Below are positions 1 through 8,586 of a stretch of 35,687 bases of DNA, piece after piece. This stretch comes from Streptomyces sp. NRRL B-24085 (GTDB lineage Bacteria > Actinomycetota > Actinomycetes > Streptomycetales > Streptomycetaceae): the NCBI RefSeq assembly GCF_001282115.1, contig NZ_LJBR01000242.1, forward strand, positions 1-35,687, written 5' to 3'. The position numbers and the translations under genes are program-made. Position 1 is the stretch's first letter; each line of letters starts with the position of its first letter. The notes under the pieces are model-generated. The model saw nothing but the letters and a program-made list of their open reading frames with translations, was not told the origin of the DNA and made no database searches.

Positions 1-1
1 G

Positions 2-748
2 GCGGCCGCCGACATCGACCGCACGATTCTGGTCCAGGTACTGCCCGACGCGGCGGAGAGCGCCGACTTCCTGTCCCTGGCCGCGTCGTCCGACCTGGTC
101 GCGGGCGTCGTCGGCTGGGCGGACCTCACCGCTGAGGACGTGGCCGGGGCGCTGGCCGCCCTGCGGGCGGGCCCCGGCGGCGAACTCCTGGTCGGCGTAC
201 GGCATCTGGTGCAGGCCGAACCCGACCCCGCCTGGCTGAACCGACCGGACGTCCAGCGGGGCCTCACGGCGGTGGCGGACGCGAACCTGGTCTACGACCT
301 GCTCACCGTGCCCCACCAGCTGCCCGCGGCCCTCGCCACCGTGCGGGCGCTGCCCCAGCTGACCTTCGTCCTGGACCACGCCTCCAAACCGCCCATCGCC
401 TCAGGGCAACAGCAGCCCTGGGCGGCACGGGTCCGGGAACTGGCCGCCGAGCCCAACGTCTTCTGCAAACTGTCCGGGCTGGTCACCGAGGCCGACCGGC
501 AGACCTGGACCCCGGACGACCTGCGCCCCTACGCCGATGTCGTGCTCGACGCCTTCGGCCCGTCCCGGGTCATGTTCGGTTCCGACTGGCCGGTGTGCCT
601 GCTGGCCGCCTCCTACCGGCAAGTCGTGCGCGCCACCGAGGAACTGACGTCCGCGCTCACCGCCACGGAACGCGCCGAGGTGTTCGGCGGCACGGCGGCC
701 CGCGCCTACCGGATCCCGACGGAAAGACTGCGTGAGGAAACCCCGTGA
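2..748 (+). CDS. Amidohydrolase-2 family sugar lactonase (5' end outside window)
   Basis: The frame is open from base 2 to the TGA at 746-748, so the N-terminus with the family's HxH metal motif lies upstream of the window. The visible part matches PF04909 amidohydrolases of the L-fuconolactonase/2-pyrone-dicarboxylate lactonase type: the stretch VGVRHL, then LDHASKPP carrying a conserved His, then FGSDWPVC with the metal-binding Asp near the C-terminus. These are TIM-barrel hydrolases that open sugar or dicarboxylate lactones. Its stop overlaps the GTG of larA (GTGA), so it is translationally coupled to a racemase operon. That suggests it supplies a 2-hydroxy acid, for example an aldonate, to LarA; this is inference. 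The remnant at 16974-17583 is a decayed homologue of the same family. The family call is firm; the substrate is unknown. Confidence 0.85.
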   Translation, partial: AAADIDRTILVQVLPDAAESADFLSLAASSDLVAGVVGWADLTAEDVAGALAALRAGPGGELLVGVRHLVQAEPDPAWLNRPDVQRGLTAVADANLVYDLLTVPHQLPAALATVRALPQLTFVLDHASKPPIASGQQQPWAARVRELAAEPNVFCKLSGLVTEADRQTWTPDDLRPYADVVLDAFGPSRVMFGSDWPVCLLAASYRQVVRATEELTSALTATERAEVFGGTAARAYRIPTERLREETP

Positions 749-2025
749 AAGTACGTCTGGCCTACGGGCAGTCGGGGCTCGACATCGACGTGCCCCCCAA
801 AGCGACGACCGTCGTCGAACCCGTCCACCACGAGGCCGCCGCGGACCAGACGGCGGTCCTTCGTACGGCCCTGCGCGCACCGGTCGCCGGACCGCCGCTG
901 CGCGACCGGGTCCGGCCGGGACAGACGGTGGCGATCTCGGCCTGTGACGGCACCCGCCCCCAGCCGCGCCACCTGATGATCCCGGCCGTCCTCGACGAAC
1001 TCGACGGCATCGTCCGCCTGGAGGACGTCGTCGTCCTCGTCGCCACCGGCACCCACCGGGGCAACAGCGAGGCCGAGTTGCGCGCGATGTTCGGCGACGA
1101 GGTCGTGGACACCGTGCGGATCGTCAACCACGACGCCCGGGACACCGCGCAGCTGACATGGCTGGGCACCCACGGCAAGGGCGTCCCGGTTTGGCTGAAC
1201 CGCGAGTGGGTGGCGGCCGACGTCCGCATCACCACCGGTTTCGTCGAGCCGCACTTCTTCGCGGGCTTCTCAGGCGGCCCCAAACTCGTCGCCCCGGGCC
1301 TCGCCGCACTGGAGACCGTGCTCGTGCTGCACGACGCGGCCCGGATCGGCGACCCGCGCGCCACCTGGGGCGTCATCCACGGCAACCCGGTCCACGACGA
1401 CGTACGCGCCATCGCCGAGGCCACCGGTGTGACCTTCGCGCTGGACGTGGTGCTCAACCGGGACAAGGACATCGTGGCCGCCTTCGGCGGTGATCTGCTG
1501 GCGATGCACGCGGCCGCCACCGCCACGGCCAAGCGCATGGCGATGCGGCCCGTTCCGGCGCCGTTCGATGTCGTCGTCACCACCAACTCCGGTTTTCCCC
1601 TGGACCAGAACCTCTACCAGGCCGTCAAGGGCATGTCCGCCGCCTACCAGGTGGTCCGCCCCGGCGGGACGATCGTCTGCGCCGCCGAGTGCCGGGACGG
1701 CTTTCCCGATCACGGCTCGTACCGCGAGGTCCTGGCCTCCGCCGCCTCGCCGCGGGCACTCCTCGACGACATCAACGCCCGCACCGAGACCGTCCCCGAC
1801 CAGTGGCAGGTGCAGATCCAGGCACGCATCCAGTCCGGCAGCCGGGTCGTCATGCACACCGGCTTCCTCAGCGACGCCGAACTGGCCACCGCTCATCTGG
1901 AGCAGACGCGGGACATCTCGGCCACCGTCGCCGAAGCCCTCGCGGCCGCAGGCCCCGGGGCTCGCGTGTGCGTTCTGCCCGAAGGCCCGCAGACCATCCC
2001 GTACGTCGACGGGGGCCTGTCATGA
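745..2025 (+). CDS. larA: LarA-family nickel-pincer racemase/epimerase
   Basis: This 426-aa protein belongs to the lactate racemase LarA family (DUF2088). LarA uses the nickel-pincer nucleotide covalently attached to a lysine to invert 2-hydroxy acids by hydride transfer. The signature residues are all present with the family spacing: D68 and R71 in DGTRP, H104 in ATGTHR, H170 and K180 in the EPHFFAGFSGGPK segment, and H196 in VLHDAA. These correspond to the catalytic and Ni-binding residues H108, H174, K184 and H200 of the Lactobacillus plantarum enzyme. The GTG start overlaps the upstream lactonase stop, and the stop overlaps larB (ATGA). Characterised LarA homologues act on lactate, malate, phenyllactate, hydroxyglutarate and aldonates, so lactate need not be the substrate. 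The lactonase neighbour favours a sugar acid. Confidence 0.93.
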   Translation: MKVRLAYGQSGLDIDVPPKATTVVEPVHHEAAADQTAVLRTALRAPVAGPPLRDRVRPGQTVAISACDGTRPQPRHLMIPAVLDELDGIVRLEDVVVLVATGTHRGNSEAELRAMFGDEVVDTVRIVNHDARDTAQLTWLGTHGKGVPVWLNREWVAADVRITTGFVEPHFFAGFSGGPKLVAPGLAALETVLVLHDAARIGDPRATWGVIHGNPVHDDVRAIAEATGVTFALDVVLNRDKDIVAAFGGDLLAMHAAATATAKRMAMRPVPAPFDVVVTTNSGFPLDQNLYQAVKGMSAAYQVVRPGGTIVCAAECRDGFPDHGSYREVLASAASPRALLDDINARTETVPDQWQVQIQARIQSGSRVVMHTGFLSDAELATAHLEQTRDISATVAEALAAAGPGARVCVLPEGPQTIPYVDGGLS

Positions 2026-2732
2026 GCGAGGTGCTGAACCTGGGCTTCGCCCGCGTCGACCTGGACCGCGAGGCCCGCCAGGGACTGCCCGAGGTCGTGT
2101 ACGGGCCCGGCAAGACTCCCGAGCAGATCACGGGCATCGTCACCGGCCTCCTGGCGCACAACAGCGGCCCGGTGCTCGTCACGCGCGTCGACCCGGAGAC
2201 CGCCGAGACCGTCCGGGCGTCCGTGGGCGGCGGGACGTACGACGCCGAGGCCCGGCTGCTGCTGTGGCGTCCCGCCGCCACCGGAAAGTTCTCCGTCCTC
2301 GTCGCCGCGGCGGGTACGTCCGACCGGCCGGTCGCCGCCGAGGCCGTCGCCGTGGCCACGGCCGTCGGCCTGGACACCAGCGCCGTCCACGACGTCGGCG
2401 TGGCGGGGCTCGACCGCGTCCTGCAGGTCCGGGACCGACTGCGGGCCGCGGACGCGGTGATCGTCGTGGCCGGCATGGAAGGCGCCCTCGCCAGTGTCGT
2501 CGGCGGCCTGGTGCGCGCTCCGGTCGTCGCCGTCCCCGTCTCCACCGGTTACGGCGCCTCCCTGGAGGGCGTCACCGCGCTGCTCGCCATGCACGCGTCC
2601 TGCGCCGCCGGGGTGAGCGTGGTCAACATCGACTCCGGCTTCTCGGCGGCGATGGCGGTCCACCGCATCGCCCAGGGCCACCGCACCGCCCAGGACCACC
2701 ACGGGACCCAGGACCACGGAGGCCCCCGGTGA
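2022..2732 (+). CDS. larB: LarB, pyridinium-3,5-biscarboxylic acid mononucleotide synthase
   Basis: This 236-aa protein resembles LarB, the PurE-like (AIR carboxylase fold) enzyme that carboxylates and hydrolyses nicotinic acid adenine dinucleotide in the first step of nickel-pincer cofactor synthesis. Visible family features are the N-terminal REARQGLPEVVYGPGKTPEQ block, the SDRPVAAEA stretch, the VVAGMEGALASVVGG segment and PVSTGYG. The ATG overlaps the larA stop (ATGA). The C-terminus ends in a His-rich tail, AVHRIAQGHRTAQDHH, beyond the conserved fold. A metal role for this tail is possible but untested. The stop overlaps the GTG of larC, so translation of the operon is coupled throughout. 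Confidence 0.92.
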   Translation: MSEVLNLGFARVDLDREARQGLPEVVYGPGKTPEQITGIVTGLLAHNSGPVLVTRVDPETAETVRASVGGGTYDAEARLLLWRPAATGKFSVLVAAAGTSDRPVAAEAVAVATAVGLDTSAVHDVGVAGLDRVLQVRDRLRAADAVIVVAGMEGALASVVGGLVRAPVVAVPVSTGYGASLEGVTALLAMHASCAAGVSVVNIDSGFSAAMAVHRIAQGHRTAQDHHGTQDHGGPR

Positions 2733-3913
2733 TCTGCTGGATCAACCCCTTCACCGGCCTGGCCGGCGACATGCTGCTGGCCGCGCTCATCGACGCCGGA
2801 GCACCCCTCGACCGTATCCGGTCCGCGATCGCTGCCACCGGCCTCACCGGCTGGGAACTCACCGCCGAACGCGTCACCGACCACGGCCTGTCCGCCACCC
2901 GCGTCCACGTGCACGTCACGGACCCCCACACACAGCGGCACGCGGCCGAGGTCGTCGAACTCGCCTCCCGCGCCGCTCCCGAGCCCGTCGCGGCCCTCGC
3001 GGTCGCCGCGGTGACAGCCGTCGCGGAGGTGGAGGGCAGGCTGCACGACGCCGAACCGGCCGCCGTCCACCTGCACGAACTGGGCGGCCACGACACCCTG
3101 GTGGACATCGTCGGCACCGCCGCCGCCCTGCACGCCCTCGGCGTCACCGAAGTCGTCAGTTCGCCGCTGCCCCTCGGCAGGGGACGCATCGACGCGGCCC
3201 ACGGCCTGCTGCCCTGCCCGGCCCCGGCGACCCTCGCGCTGCTGACCGGCGCGCAGGTCACCGGCACCGATCTGCCGGGGGAGACGGTGACCCCCACCGG
3301 CGCCGCACTGCTGCGCGCCTGCGGGGCCCGGTACGGCCCACCGCCGCCGATGACCCTCGGCCCCACGGGATACGGCGCCGGGAGCCGCAGGCTGCCCGAC
3401 CGGCCGAACGTGAGCGCCGTGACCCTCGGGGAACCGGTCCGCACCGGGCAGGAGGACGTCGTCGTGCTGGAGACCAACCTCGACGACGTCACCGGCGAGG
3501 TCCTCGGCCACACCATCGCCCGCGCCATGGAGTCCGGGGCGCTCGACGCCTGGGCCACCCCCGCCGTGATGAAGAAGGGCCGGCCCGGCCAGGTCCTGCA
3601 CGTGCTCACCACCCCCCAGCACGAGAGGCCGCTGCGGGACCTCGTCCTGGCCGAGACCGGCACCCTCGGGATCCGCCGCCTCACCGCCACCCGCACCACG
3701 CTGCCGCGCCGCTTCGAGACCGTCGACGTCGACGGCCATCCGGTGCGGATCAAGATCGGCCCTCACCGGGCCAAGCCCGAACACGAGGACCTGGTGGCGG
3801 CCGCGACCCAACTGGGCCTGCCCCTGCGCGCGGTGGCCGCCCGTGCGCTGCGACGGCGACTGAGCGGCGAGGCCGGCGACCACCGGTCACAGGAGGCGGG
3901 GACGGATGACTGA
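2729..3913 (+). CDS. larC: LarC, CTP-dependent nickel insertion protein
   Basis: This 394-aa protein begins with ICWINPFTGLAGDMLLAALI, the LarC/DUF111 N-terminal block, continues through HLHELGGHDTLVDIVG and ETVTPTGAAL, and has the C-terminal half with ETNLDDVTGEVLGH and AVMKKGRPGQVLHVL. LarC inserts nickel into the pyridinium dithiocarboxylate nucleotide using CTP. In L. plantarum the gene is split into larC1 and larC2 joined by a programmed frameshift; here it is one uninterrupted frame. The GTG start at 2729 overlaps the larB stop and places the conserved WINPFTG block at the N-terminus, so I reject the longer in-frame extension upstream. The 3' end overlaps larE by 8 bases. Confidence 0.93.
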   Translation: MICWINPFTGLAGDMLLAALIDAGAPLDRIRSAIAATGLTGWELTAERVTDHGLSATRVHVHVTDPHTQRHAAEVVELASRAAPEPVAALAVAAVTAVAEVEGRLHDAEPAAVHLHELGGHDTLVDIVGTAAALHALGVTEVVSSPLPLGRGRIDAAHGLLPCPAPATLALLTGAQVTGTDLPGETVTPTGAALLRACGARYGPPPPMTLGPTGYGAGSRRLPDRPNVSAVTLGEPVRTGQEDVVVLETNLDDVTGEVLGHTIARAMESGALDAWATPAVMKKGRPGQVLHVLTTPQHERPLRDLVLAETGTLGIRRLTATRTTLPRRFETVDVDGHPVRIKIGPHRAKPEHEDLVAAATQLGLPLRAVAARALRRRLSGEAGDHRSQEAGTDD

Positions 3914-4724
3914 GGCGACACAGGAACAGCGCCTGCTGGACCGGATGGGAGCCATCGGACCGGTCGCCGTGGCCTACTCGGGCGGCGCGGACTCGGCTCT
4001 CGTCCTCGCCGCCGCGGTACGGGCCCTGGGAGCGAAGCGGGTCGTGGCCGTCACCGCCGTCTCGGAGAGCCTGGCCGCCGAGGAACTCCCACGCGCCCGC
4101 CGGCTGGCCGAACAGCTGGGAGTGGTCCACCTGACCCCCCGCACCGAGGAACTCGCGCGCCCCGGCTACCGGGCCAACGGACGCGACCGTTGCTACTTCT
4201 GCAAGTCGGAGGTCCTGGACACCATCACCGCCCTCGCCGGCGAGCACGGATACGACCAGGTCGCCACCGGGACCAACGCCGACGACGCCCGCGACCCGCA
4301 CCGCCCGGGCATCCGGGCAGGCCGGGAACGCGGCATCCACACCCCGCTCCTCGACACCGGCCTGGACAAGGCGGCCGTACGCCGTCTCAGCAGGGCCTGG
4401 TCCCTGTCGACCTGGGACAAGCCGGCAACTCCCTGTCTGGCCAGCCGGATCCGCTACGGCATCGAGGTCACCCCGTACCGCCTGGCCCGCGTCGACCGAG
4501 CGGAGACCGCCGTGCGCGCCCTGCTCGCCGACGCCGGACTGACCGTGACGGATCTCAGGGTCCGCGACCTCGGGGACACCGTCCGCCTGGAGATCGACCC
4601 CCCGCTCGTGGACCGCGTCGCGGCCCACCCGGAGATCTCCCGGGCCCTTTCGGCCGCGGGCTACGGCGACCTGCCCCAGCACGTCGAGCCCTTCCGGTCG
4701 GGACGGCTCAACGTCGAGCCCTGA
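3906..4724 (+). CDS. larE: LarE, PP-loop sulfur transferase for the nickel-pincer cofactor
   Basis: This 272-aa PP-loop ATPase has SGGADS at residues 25-30, which activates the substrate carboxylates by adenylation before sulfur transfer. In L. plantarum LarE the sulfur comes from sacrificial Cys176. Here the equivalent is C177 in ATPCLASR, and two further cysteines sit at C96 and C99 (CYFC). That three-cysteine set is the pattern of LarE proteins reported to bind an iron-sulfur cluster that delivers sulfur catalytically, such as that of Thermotoga maritima. It is the last gene of the lar operon and overlaps larC. No nickel transporter or lactate permease follows within the window. Confidence 0.92.
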   Translation: MTEATQEQRLLDRMGAIGPVAVAYSGGADSALVLAAAVRALGAKRVVAVTAVSESLAAEELPRARRLAEQLGVVHLTPRTEELARPGYRANGRDRCYFCKSEVLDTITALAGEHGYDQVATGTNADDARDPHRPGIRAGRERGIHTPLLDTGLDKAAVRRLSRAWSLSTWDKPATPCLASRIRYGIEVTPYRLARVDRAETAVRALLADAGLTVTDLRVRDLGDTVRLEIDPPLVDRVAAHPEISRALSAAGYGDLPQHVEPFRSGRLNVEP

Positions 4725-4872
4725 GGAGCTGCCGACGACACGTTGTCCCTCTCGCGAGCTACGCAGGAGTGTCCACTGCACGGTGACGATTCCCGAGCGT
4801 CGGCTCCGTAGCGTTCGGTGCACCGCGGAGCGCCGCACCGCGGGCCGGGGACGGAACCGGACGGGACTGGCA

Positions 4873-4879
4873 GAGGGAG
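4873..4879 (+). promoter_or_regulatory. Ribosome binding site that fixes the CPBP start
   Basis: GAGGGAG lies 8 bases before GTG 4888. The earlier in-frame GTG at 4783 has no comparable site and would add a basic, low-hydrophobicity leader. Confidence 0.7.
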
Positions 4880-4887
4880 CTCACGTC

Positions 4888-5730
4888 GTGAAGGTCATGA
4901 AGATCGTCCTGCAGATAGTCGTCGTGTTCGCGGTCTACGCGATCAGTGGCGGCGTCATCAGCGGGGTGAAGGACAATCCGTGGCTGTCACTGGCGGCGGG
5001 CGCCCTCACCGTGGCCGCCATGGTGTTCGTCTACCGGTGGGCCGTGAGACGCACCGAGAACCGTGAGGTCACCGAGCTTCAGAGGAACGGCGCGGGCAGC
5101 GCGGCCTCGTGGGGCATGCTCTTCGGCACCTTGATGTTCCTGTGCGTCATCGGCAACATCTACTTCCTCGGCGACTACGAGGTCCACGGCATCGACTCGG
5201 TGAGCGGGGCCGTCGGCCTGATCGGCTTCATGGCCGGCGCCGCCGCGGCCGAGGAGATCGTCTTCCGCGGTCTGCTGTTCCGGCTCGTGGAACGGGGCGC
5301 GGGCACGTACATCGCGCTGGTACTGTCCGGGCTCGTGTTCGGCGGCATGCATCTCCTCAACGACGACGCCACCCTCGCCGGTGCCCTGGCCATCTCCGTC
5401 GAGGCCGGCGCGATGCTCGCCGCCGGGTACGCCGCCACCCGCAACCTGTGGCTGCCGATGGGCGTGCACTTCGCCTGGAACTACATGGAGGCCGGCATCT
5501 TCAGCACCCAGGTCTCGGGCAACGGTGACAACCACGGTCTGCTGGAAGCGAGCCTGTCCGGCAGCAAGCTGGTCACGGGCGGCGAGTTCGGCCCCGAGGC
5601 GAGCCTGTACGCGGTGCTCTTCGGCACGCTGTTGACGGTCTGCTTCCTGATCGTGGCCCACCGCCGCGGCAACATCGTCCCCCTGCGCCGCGCCGAGCGC
5701 GCGCACACCCTCGCCGCCCTCACCCGCTGA
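4888..5730 (+). CDS. CPBP-family intramembrane metalloprotease
   Basis: This 280-aa protein has several hydrophobic segments and the CPBP (CaaX protease/bacteriocin-processing, Abi) motifs: AEEIVFRG (EExxxR), FGGMHLLN and GVHFAWN, whose Glu and His residues form the membrane-embedded metal site. The frame is open from 4783, but I chose GTG at 4888 because GAGGGAG lies 8 bases upstream and the protein then begins at the first membrane segment (VLQIVVVFAVYAISGGV). The stop and the next gene's start overlap as TGATG, so it is coupled to the histidine kinase. Such proteases often process membrane proteins or confer self-immunity; the substrate here is unknown. Confidence 0.88.
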   Translation: MKVMKIVLQIVVVFAVYAISGGVISGVKDNPWLSLAAGALTVAAMVFVYRWAVRRTENREVTELQRNGAGSAASWGMLFGTLMFLCVIGNIYFLGDYEVHGIDSVSGAVGLIGFMAGAAAAEEIVFRGLLFRLVERGAGTYIALVLSGLVFGGMHLLNDDATLAGALAISVEAGAMLAAGYAATRNLWLPMGVHFAWNYMEAGIFSTQVSGNGDNHGLLEASLSGSKLVTGGEFGPEASLYAVLFGTLLTVCFLIVAHRRGNIVPLRRAERAHTLAALTR

Positions 5731-7076
5731 TGACAGAGCAGCGATCCGCAGGGACGCCGGAGCACCGGACGCACGGAGGCGAGGGTCGCGAGGACGGAGC
5801 CGGGCACCCGTCGGCCGGTGCCCGGCTCCGGCTGTTCCCGCGCACGGGAGGGCAGGTGGCAGTCCGCCGCCGACTGGGCGGGATCCGACGCCGGCTGGGC
5901 GCAGTGCAGAAGAGACTGAGGGGCGCCTGGTACCGGCTGGACGTCGTCGTGCGGGACCTTCCGTTCGGGTTGCTCCTGCTGACCGGTTCGTTCGTCCCGG
6001 CACTGCGCGAGAACGGAACGGTTCTCGGGGGCGTCCCCGATCGCCAACACGACGTACTGGCCGTCGTGGTGATCCTGCTGGAGTCCCTGCCGCTCGCGGT
6101 GCGGCGGCGGTTGCCGGCCCTCTCCCTGGCTCTGGTGTCCTGCGGGTTCGCGATCGATCAGCTCCGCGGCTACCACACCTTCGCGGCCACCGCGATGCCG
6201 GTCATGCTGGTGAGTACCGGCTCGCACCTGGAACGGCACCGCCGGATCTGCGTGTTCGGCCTCACCGCGGCGTACGTGGCACTGGTGGTGCCCCTCTCCC
6301 GGGTCGGCCACGGCGAGGACGTCACGGGATTTGTGACGTTCTATCTGGCGCTGTGTCTGGCGTGGGGCACCGGCGGCTGGCTGCGTACCACCCGGCGGGC
6401 GGAGGCCGAGCGCCGCAGGCGGATCGCGGTGGAGACGCGGACTGCCGAACGCACGCGGATCGCGCGGGAGTTGCACGACGTGGTGACCCATCACGTGACG
6501 GCGATGGTGGTGCAGGCGGAGGCCGCCCGCTATCTGACCGCCGCCCCGGAGAGGCTGGAGGAGTCCTTGAGCGCCGTCTCCGACACCGGGCGGCGAGCGA
6601 TCACCGATCTGCGGCACCTTCTGGACCTGCTCAATCCCGATCACGGCACCGGCAGTGGCGGCGACGGCCCGGGGGAGCGGAGGTCTCCGGCCGTCGGCCG
6701 CCTCCTCACCCTCGTGGAGCAGACCCGCCGGGCGGGCCAGCCGGTGGCGTTCACCGAGGAGGGCACCCCGCCGGTGTCCACCGGCAGCGCCGACCTCGTG
6801 GCCTACCGGGTGGTGCAGGAAGCACTGACCAACGCCCTCAAGTACGCTCACGGCAGCCGGACTTCGGTCACCGTTCGGCACGGCGAGAGGGAGATCACCG
6901 TGGAGGTCAGCACGGACGGTACCGGCTCACGGGCCGCCGCCGTCGGTGGCAGCGGGCGGGGTCTGGCCGGTCTGCGCGAGCGCGTCGACGTCCTCGGCGG
7001 TGACTTCAGCGCGGGCGCCGGTGCGGGCGGCGGCTTCGTCGTGCGGGCGCGGATTCCGGCCGGGAGCCGCTCGTGA
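5730..7076 (+). CDS. NarL/DesK-type sensor histidine kinase
   Basis: This 448-aa kinase has a long basic N-terminal tail (about 75 residues), then several membrane segments from about residue 76 to 210. These are followed by a HisKA_3 dimerisation domain with the phosphoacceptor His in ERTRIARELHDVVTHHV, and a HATPase with ALTNALKYAHG (N box) and GRGLAGLRERV (G box). There is no large extracytoplasmic sensor domain, so it probably senses a membrane or intramembrane cue. It is coupled to the CPBP protease upstream (TGATG) and to the response regulator downstream (GTGA). That makes a three-gene unit in which the protease may be a target or part of the signalling. Confidence 0.92.
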   Translation: MTEQRSAGTPEHRTHGGEGREDGAGHPSAGARLRLFPRTGGQVAVRRRLGGIRRRLGAVQKRLRGAWYRLDVVVRDLPFGLLLLTGSFVPALRENGTVLGGVPDRQHDVLAVVVILLESLPLAVRRRLPALSLALVSCGFAIDQLRGYHTFAATAMPVMLVSTGSHLERHRRICVFGLTAAYVALVVPLSRVGHGEDVTGFVTFYLALCLAWGTGGWLRTTRRAEAERRRRIAVETRTAERTRIARELHDVVTHHVTAMVVQAEAARYLTAAPERLEESLSAVSDTGRRAITDLRHLLDLLNPDHGTGSGGDGPGERRSPAVGRLLTLVEQTRRAGQPVAFTEEGTPPVSTGSADLVAYRVVQEALTNALKYAHGSRTSVTVRHGEREITVEVSTDGTGSRAAAVGGSGRGLAGLRERVDVLGGDFSAGAGAGGGFVVRARIPAGSRS

Positions 7077-7753
7077 GCACATCGTCGCCGTCCGGGGCCG
7101 CACCGACCCGGGTCCTCGTCTGCGACGACCAGGCGCTCATCCGGACGGGCCTGGTCACCATCATCGACGCGCAGCCCGACATGGAGGTGGTGGGCGAGTG
7201 CGGCGACGGGCAGACAGGCGTCGAACTCGCGCGCAAGCTCACGCCGGACGTCGTGGTCATGGACATCCGCATGCCGGTCCTCGACGGCCTCGAAGCCACC
7301 CGCCTGCTGGCGGGCGCCGGGGTCGCCCACCCCGTCAAGGTCCTCGTGATCACCACGTTCAACCTGGACGAGTACGTCTACGAGGCGCTGCGCGCCGGAG
7401 CGAGCGGCTTCCTGCTCAAGGACGCCCCGCCCGACCGCCTGCTGCACGGCATCCGCACGGTGGCCATGGGGGCGGCGCTGCTGGATCCCGACGTCACCCG
7501 CCAGCTCGTCGGCCGGTACGCGGCCCGCATCCGCCCCCTCGACGGCGCCCGGGCGGACATCCCGCTCACGCCCCGCGAGCTGGAGGTGCTGCGGCTGATC
7601 GCGGACGGGCTCTCCAACAGTGAGATCGCCGCTGCCTTGGTCATCAGCCAGGAGACCGTGAAGACGTTCGTCTCGCGCATCCTCACCAAGTTGAGCCTGC
7701 GCGACCGCGTCCAGGCGGTCGTCTACGCGTTCCGTCACGGCCTGGCGAGCTGA
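7073..7753 (+). CDS. NarL/LuxR-type response regulator
   Basis: This 226-aa protein has a receiver domain with acidic residues CDDQ, phosphoacceptor D64 in VVVMDIRMP and the conserved Lys in FLLKDAPPDRL. A C-terminal LuxR helix-turn-helix follows: LTPRELEVLRLIADGLSNSE through ETVKTFVSRILTKL. It is the cognate partner of the overlapping kinase. It may regulate its own operon including the CPBP gene, but no binding-site repeats are evident upstream of 4888. Confidence 0.94.
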   Translation: MSTSSPSGAAPTRVLVCDDQALIRTGLVTIIDAQPDMEVVGECGDGQTGVELARKLTPDVVVMDIRMPVLDGLEATRLLAGAGVAHPVKVLVITTFNLDEYVYEALRAGASGFLLKDAPPDRLLHGIRTVAMGAALLDPDVTRQLVGRYAARIRPLDGARADIPLTPRELEVLRLIADGLSNSEIAAALVISQETVKTFVSRILTKLSLRDRVQAVVYAFRHGLAS

Positions 7754-7824
7754 GCTTCCCGGAAGCCGGGGGGCGGCAGCATCAGGGTTGCGTTGACCTA
7801 GCCGTCCGGGACGGGTGCTGATCG

Positions 7825-8553
7825 TCAGGCGTCGCGTGTGGTTCCTGCCTGGAGGCGCAGGCCCGCGAGGGTCAGTTCCAGTGCGGCGAGGAACTGGTCC
7901 CTGTCGTCGTGCCCGGCGAACTCGTCGACGATCTCGTGCATGAACGGGAACTGTGCGGCGTCGAGCCTTCGCCAGGAGTCGGCGTAGCGGTTGAGGAACT
8001 CCACGCGGCCCACCGTGCCGTCCAGCACTTCCTGCGGGGGTTCCGCGCCCAGGTCGGCGGCTGTGCCGACCACGACGCCGAGGATCGCCGACACGGCGTG
8101 GAACCGCTGCCGCGGTGTGAGGTCGAGGCGCAGGGTCTGTTGGCCGAGTTTCTCGTACAGCCGTAGCGAGTGGCCCTGGACGTCGGTGTTGCGCATGAAG
8201 TAGGCCGACAGCCACGGCCGGTCGATCATCGCGTCGAAGAGGGTGATCGCCATCTCCCGCAGGTCGGCGATCGGGTCGTCGCTCTGCGGCTGTTCCTCGA
8301 CGGCGGTCAGGATGCCGCCGACCACGTGGTCGGCGGCGCGGTCGAACAGTTCGTCCTTGCTGTCGACGTACCAGTAGATGGTCCCGACGCCGGTGCCGAG
8401 CCGGGCGGCGAGGGCGCGGAAGGTCAGGGCCGACTGGCCCGCCTCGTCGAGCAGGGCCACGGCCGCGCTGAGGACCGCCTCCATGGAGTGCGAGGCGCGT
8501 TGGCGGCCTCGGGGGGAGGTGTCGGTGGAGGTGCGTGGTCGCGGGCGTGGCAT
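7825..8553 (-). CDS. TetR-family repressor of the adjacent efflux gene
   Basis: This 242-aa protein has an N-terminal TetR helix-turn-helix around residues 25-70 (LTFRALAARLGTGVGTIYWY then VDSKDELFDRAADHV) and a C-terminal all-helical ligand domain of the tetracycline-repressor-like type. I chose ATG at 8553 (MPRPRPRT). A TTG four codons upstream is in frame but less likely. It is transcribed away from a DHA2 exporter across a 151-bp gap with four regularly spaced palindromes, the classic arrangement for a repressor that controls itself and a pump. The inducer is unknown. Confidence 0.92.
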   Translation of the reverse strand: MPRPRPRTSTDTSPRGRQRASHSMEAVLSAAVALLDEAGQSALTFRALAARLGTGVGTIYWYVDSKDELFDRAADHVVGGILTAVEEQPQSDDPIADLREMAITLFDAMIDRPWLSAYFMRNTDVQGHSLRLYEKLGQQTLRLDLTPRQRFHAVSAILGVVVGTAADLGAEPPQEVLDGTVGRVEFLNRYADSWRRLDAAQFPFMHEIVDEFAGHDDRDQFLAALELTLAGLRLQAGTTRDA

Positions 8554-8586
8554 GCAGCCATCCAATCACAGGCTTGCTCTTCTATC

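Noticed and set aside
4783..4887. Upstream GTG start for the CPBP protease
   Set aside because: No RBS, and it adds a basic leader not expected in the family; GTG 4888 has GAGGGAG at ideal spacing.
7754..7824. Short GC palindromes between the convergent response regulator and tetR genes
   Set aside because: Arms of 6 bp with almost no loop; not convincing as terminators.
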